From: Pseudomonadota bacterium
GTDB lineage: Bacteria; Pseudomonadota; Gammaproteobacteria; Pseudomonadales; Azotimanducaceae
Assembly (NCBI GenBank): GCA_027621895.1
Contig: JAQCAK010000086.1
Coordinates: forward strand, 1-7,171
Reading direction: 5' to 3'
DNA: 7,171 nt
Both the position numbers and the translations under genes were made by a program. Positions within the stretch are counted from its first letter, which is position 1. Each line of letters opens with the position of its first letter. A model generated the notes under the pieces. The model was not told where the DNA came from. It searched no databases and worked only from the letters and a program-made list of their open reading frames with translations. Shown here one piece after another: positions 4,928-7,171 of the stretch.

Positions 4928-6492
4928 CAGCGTGACGCCGCCATGGATTTGAATCCCTCCAGCAAAGGCTGACCTGTCATCTCTTCGGGCTGTGGCTGAT
5001 CCATCAGTGCCAGCAGGGTGGGGGCCACGTCACTCAGTACGCCGCCGGATGGGCTCAGCGTGATGGCTTTGGGTCCTACGTACACCAGGGGTACGAGTTC
5101 GGAAGTATGCGCGGTGTGAGGCTGGTGTGTGTGGTGATCCTTCATCTGTTCGACGTTGCCATGGTCTGCAGTAATCAGGCACTGGCCGCCGGTTTCACCC
5201 AGGGCGGCGACAACCCGTCCAAGACAGGTATCAAGGCATTCGACGGCCTTGACGGCCGCGTCGAAGATGCCGGTATGGCCTACCATATCGCCGTTGGCAT
5301 AATTGCAGACGATCAGCTCGTAAGTGCCGCCGCGGATGGCGGCCACCAGTTCGTCGGTGACCTCTGCGGCACTCATTTCAGGCTGCAGGTCATAGGTCGC
5401 CACCCGTGGCGAGGGAATCAGCCGGCGATCCTCGCCATCGTAGGGCTGCTCACGACCGCCGGAAAAAAAGAATGTCACGTGTGCGTACTTTTCGGTTTCC
5501 GCGAGCCGCAGCTGTTTCATGCCCCTGGAGGCCAGGTATTCGCCCAGGCTGTTGTGGATGGATGCCGGTGGGAACACACAGGGCGCGTCGATATCCGCAG
5601 CGTATTCAGTCAGGGTCACAAAATAGCTGAGTGCAGGCACCCTGTTGCGCTCAAAACCATCGAAGGTGGGCTCTGTGAAACACCGGGTCAACTGGCGAGC
5701 CCGGTCGGCCCGGAAGTTCATGAAGATCACGGCATCGCCGTCCTGCAGGGTGACCGGTTGACCATTGAACCGGATCGCGGAAGCCTTCACGAATTCGTCG
5801 TTTTCGTCCCGATCATATGCGGCGTGCAGGGCGCTGACAGGATCGCTGTCCTGGAAGTCTGCCGTGCCGTCGACGATCAGGTCCCAGGCGGGTTTCACCC
5901 GTTCCCAGCGATTGTCCCGATCCATGGCATAGTAGCGACCGATGATGGATGCGATACCGCCGGCGCCTGTGTCGCGTATCAGCTGGTCGAGACGAGCAAG
6001 GGAGGGTTCGGCCGACCGCGGTGGTACGTCGCGCCCATCCAGGAACGCGTGCAGATAGATTTCCCTGACGCCCCTGGCCCGCGCCAGCTCAACCATGGCA
6101 GCGATATGGTCCTCATGGGAGTGAACCCCGCCCGGCGATAGCAGCCCCAGCAGGTGGAGGGCGCGGCCGCTGGCGACCAGCGTGTCTGTCAGTCCGTTTA
6201 ACAGCGGATTGTCCCGGAAGCTGCCGTCTTCGATGGCCAGGGCAATCCGGGTCAGGTCCTGGTGAACAACCCGGCCAGCGCCAAGGTTCATGTGGCCGAC
6301 TTCTGAATTGCCCATCTGGCCTGCTGGCAGGCCCACGTCGAGTCCGGAGCCGGATATCAGGGTATGTGGTCGATTTTTCCAGAGGTTGTCCCAGACGGGC
6401 GTATTGGCCTGTGCAATGGCGTTGTCCTCTCGCTCTGCCCGGTATCCCCAGCCGTCCAGAACAATCAGGACGGTCGGTGTCGTCTGTTTCAT
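4927..6492 (-). CDS. gpmI: 2,3-bisphosphoglycerate-independent phosphoglycerate mutase
   Basis: This cytoplasmic, typically Mn-dependent enzyme interconverts 3- and 2-phosphoglycerate in glycolysis and gluconeogenesis. The 521 residues match the usual family length. Visible motifs are VLDGWG with metal ligand Asp13, GNSEVGHMNLGAG with the phosphorylated Ser63, GGVHSHEDH (121-129), DGRDVPP (152-158), GDMVGHTG with Asp402 and His406, ADHGN with Asp443 and His444, and AHTSELVP with His462. The full set of metal ligands and the catalytic serine are present. The frame is open a further 21 codons upstream (to 6555), but that extension is basic and not family-like. I place the start at the ATG at 6492, which gives MKQTTPTVLIVLDGWG. 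The Shine-Dalgarno is weak (GGA, 5 nt away). It is the first gene of the leftward unit and overlaps envC by 1 nt; gpmI-envC adjacency is also found in E. coli. Confidence 0.97.
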   Translation of the reverse strand: MKQTTPTVLIVLDGWGYRAEREDNAIAQANTPVWDNLWKNRPHTLISGSGLDVGLPAGQMGNSEVGHMNLGAGRVVHQDLTRIALAIEDGSFRDNPLLNGLTDTLVASGRALHLLGLLSPGGVHSHEDHIAAMVELARARGVREIYLHAFLDGRDVPPRSAEPSLARLDQLIRDTGAGGIASIIGRYYAMDRDNRWERVKPAWDLIVDGTADFQDSDPVSALHAAYDRDENDEFVKASAIRFNGQPVTLQDGDAVIFMNFRADRARQLTRCFTEPTFDGFERNRVPALSYFVTLTEYAADIDAPCVFPPASIHNSLGEYLASRGMKQLRLAETEKYAHVTFFFSGGREQPYDGEDRRLIPSPRVATYDLQPEMSAAEVTDELVAAIRGGTYELIVCNYANGDMVGHTGIFDAAVKAVECLDTCLGRVVAALGETGGQCLITADHGNVEQMKDHHTHQPHTAHTSELVPLVYVGPKAITLSPSGGVLSDVAPTLLALMDQPQPEEMTGQPLLEGFKSMAASR

Positions 6493-6520
6493 GGCAATCC
6501 GTCTGCGTGATGAACGAATA

Positions 6521-6526
6521 ATTTTA
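6521..6526 (-). promoter_or_regulatory. Candidate -10 element for the gpmI-envC-ctpA-yibQ unit
   Basis: On the - strand TAAAAT (5 of 6 against TATAAT) lies 28 nt before the gpmI ATG, in an AT-rich patch of the divergent intergenic region. No convincing -35 hexamer is seen 16-19 bp upstream, so this is only a candidate. Confidence 0.25.
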
Positions 6527-6539
6527 CTCCAATTCGTGG

Positions 6540-6587
6540 CGCGACTTGCAGGCAAATATTCGACATTTGTGTATACTTCGCGACTTG
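6540..6587 (+). repeat. 9-bp direct repeat CGCGACTTG bracketing the yibN promoter
   Basis: CGCGACTTG occurs at 6540-6548 and again at 6579-6587, with starts 39 bp apart. The first copy overlaps the possible -35 and the second covers the predicted transcription start of the rightward promoter. Such placement would suit a repressor or looping site, but two 9-mers are not proof of a binding site. Confidence 0.45.
6546..6577 (+). promoter_or_regulatory. Candidate sigma-70 promoter for yibN-grxC
   Basis: The -10 hexamer TATACT (5 of 6) lies at 6572-6577. The best -35 is TTGCAG at 6546-6551, but the 20-bp spacer is longer than ideal. Transcription would start near 6584, about 27 nt before the GTG start of yibN. 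The sequence GTATACTTCGC around the -10 resembles GTATAATTCGC at the hisB promoter. Confidence 0.4.
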
Positions 6588-6610
6588 TTTTTCACCACCG
6601 GTCACTAGCT

Positions 6611-7030
6611 GTGATTGAACAGCTGTTCGAATTTGCAACCAACCACTTTATCCTGGTCAGCCTGTTTGTGTTCCTGCTGGTCGCTTTCTTTATTAACGAG
6701 GGCAAACAGGGTGGTTCAGCGATCACACCCAGCAACCTGGTTAATCTAGTGAATCGCCAGGGCGCTGTCGTGCTCGATATTCGCGAAAGCAAGGAGTTCG
6801 GCAATGGTCATATTGCCGGTGCCACCAGCATGCCCTATGCGGTTGTTGACTCCCGCATGGGTGAACTCGAATCCTTCAAGGACAAGCCCATCGTGCTGGT
6901 CTGCAAGATGGGCCAGCACGCGGGCGCCGTTGGTCGGAAACTGAAAGCCCAGGGCTTTGAAGATGTCCGTCGGCTGTCCGGTGGAATGGCGGAATGGAGC
7001 GCATCCGGCATGCCGGTCGTCAAGTCCTGA
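6611..7030 (+). CDS. yibN: Membrane-anchored single-domain rhodanese (YibN-like)
   Basis: The 139-residue protein begins MIEQLFEFATNHF. One hydrophobic transmembrane segment lies at about 13-28, and a cytoplasmic rhodanese domain at about 38-137. The domain shows VVLDIRESKEF (53-63), GHIAGATSMP (66-75), the active-site loop VCKMGQHAG with candidate sulfur-carrying Cys98, and the closing LSGGMAEW (122-129). An active-site cysteine argues for sulfurtransferase competence, though the substrate is unknown. The frame is open much further upstream (to 6290), but that part is antisense to gpmI. GTG at 6611 gives the N-terminus expected for the YibN family, where the anchor starts about ten residues in. 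No clear Shine-Dalgarno precedes it. It faces gpmI across a promoter region and is followed after 8 nt by grxC, the E. coli yibN-grxC order. Confidence 0.9.
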   Translation: MIEQLFEFATNHFILVSLFVFLLVAFFINEGKQGGSAITPSNLVNLVNRQGAVVLDIRESKEFGNGHIAGATSMPYAVVDSRMGELESFKDKPIVLVCKMGQHAGAVGRKLKAQGFEDVRRLSGGMAEWSASGMPVVKS

Positions 7031-7038
7031 GTCCTGCA

Positions 7039-7171
7039 ATGAATCCTATTGTCATGTACACCACCCGCTTCTGCCCGTTCTGTATCCGGGCGCGGATGCT
7101 GGTTCAGCACAAGGGCTGGGAGTACGAGGATCTCGCCGTGGATGGAAATCCCGCGCTTCGTGCGGAAATGA
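7039..7171 (+). CDS. grxC: Glutaredoxin GrxC (5' part, truncated by window edge)
   Basis: Forty-four codons are present before the window ends. The protein starts MNPIVMYTTRFCPFCIRARM, with the dithiol active site C-P-F-C at residues 12-15 in the place of CPYC in E. coli glutaredoxin 3. The later VDGNPALRAEM matches the family. It is a small cytoplasmic glutathione-dependent disulfide reductase. It lies 8 nt after yibN and is probably co-transcribed. No strong Shine-Dalgarno is visible, so coupling to yibN is likely. In E. coli secB follows grxC, but that part is beyond this window. Confidence 0.93.
   Translation, partial: MNPIVMYTTRFCPFCIRARMLVQHKGWEYEDLAVDGNPALRAEM

Noticed and set aside
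5464..5470. Run of seven A (T7 in the gpmI coding strand) as a slippage or frameshift site
   Set aside because: It encodes the Phe-Phe-Phe of the conserved VTFFFSGGRE region of this enzyme, and the frame is intact on both sides, so the run is explained by protein sequence.
5107..6141. Long open frame (344 codons) on the + strand opposite gpmI
   Set aside because: It is antisense to a gpmI with all catalytic residues intact, and has no domain pattern or ribosome-binding site that I can see. It is a GC-rich shadow frame.
6493..6555. N-terminal extension of GpmI by 21 codons
   Set aside because: The extension is Arg/Ser-rich and absent from the family. The ATG at 6492 yields the standard N-terminus directly before VLDGWG.
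6290..6610. Upstream extension of the yibN frame by 107 codons
   Set aside because: It overlaps the start of gpmI in antisense and reads through the promoter region. The YibN-type anchor begins naturally at the GTG at 6611.

Overview
The window is an ordinary chromosomal housekeeping region from a moderately GC-rich gammaproteobacterium. I base this on gene order: a gpmI-envC-(ctpA)-yibQ block facing away from a yibN-grxC pair is the arrangement known from E. coli (yibQ-envC-gpmI / yibN-grxC-secB). A ctpA gene between envC and yibQ, with his genes beyond yibQ, resembles Pseudomonas and related marine lineages. HisB is monofunctional (195 residues), unlike the bifunctional enterobacterial HisB. 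Genus cannot be fixed from this sequence. I see no mobile elements, tRNA or rRNA genes, CRISPR arrays or foreign-looking islands.

Layout, left to right. (1) 2-121, + strand: the last 39 codons of an unrecognised gene. (2) 118-1515, + strand: a probable sigma-70 promoter, then hisB and hisA joined by a TGATG stop/start overlap. They encode two enzymes of histidine synthesis. The genes for the intervening enzyme, hisH and hisF, are absent here although they commonly sit beside hisB and hisA. (3) 1500-6492, - strand: a tightly packed unit read right to left as gpmI, envC, ctpA, yibQ. It covers a glycolytic mutase, a periplasmic amidase activator with a degenerate LytM domain, a carboxy-terminal processing protease and a secreted divergent polysaccharide deacetylase-like protein. 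The last gene meets hisA tail to tail with a 16-bp overlap. (4) 6493-6610: a divergent promoter region with a 9-bp direct repeat bracketing the rightward promoter. (5) 6611-7171, + strand: a membrane-anchored rhodanese (yibN type) and the 5' part of grxC, cut off by the window edge.

Functional links: the leftward unit combines central metabolism with cell-envelope remodelling at division. From their families, EnvC switches amidases on and CtpA degrades other cell-wall hydrolases, so one transcript would encode opposing controls on peptidoglycan cleavage. The rightward unit concerns sulfur and thiol chemistry at the membrane and in the cytosol.

I found no convincing undescribed system. The points most worth a second look are the missing hisH/hisF, the in-frame single-TAG junction between ctpA and yibQ with a TTG start, the two hairpins between envC and ctpA, and the repeats in the divergent promoter region.
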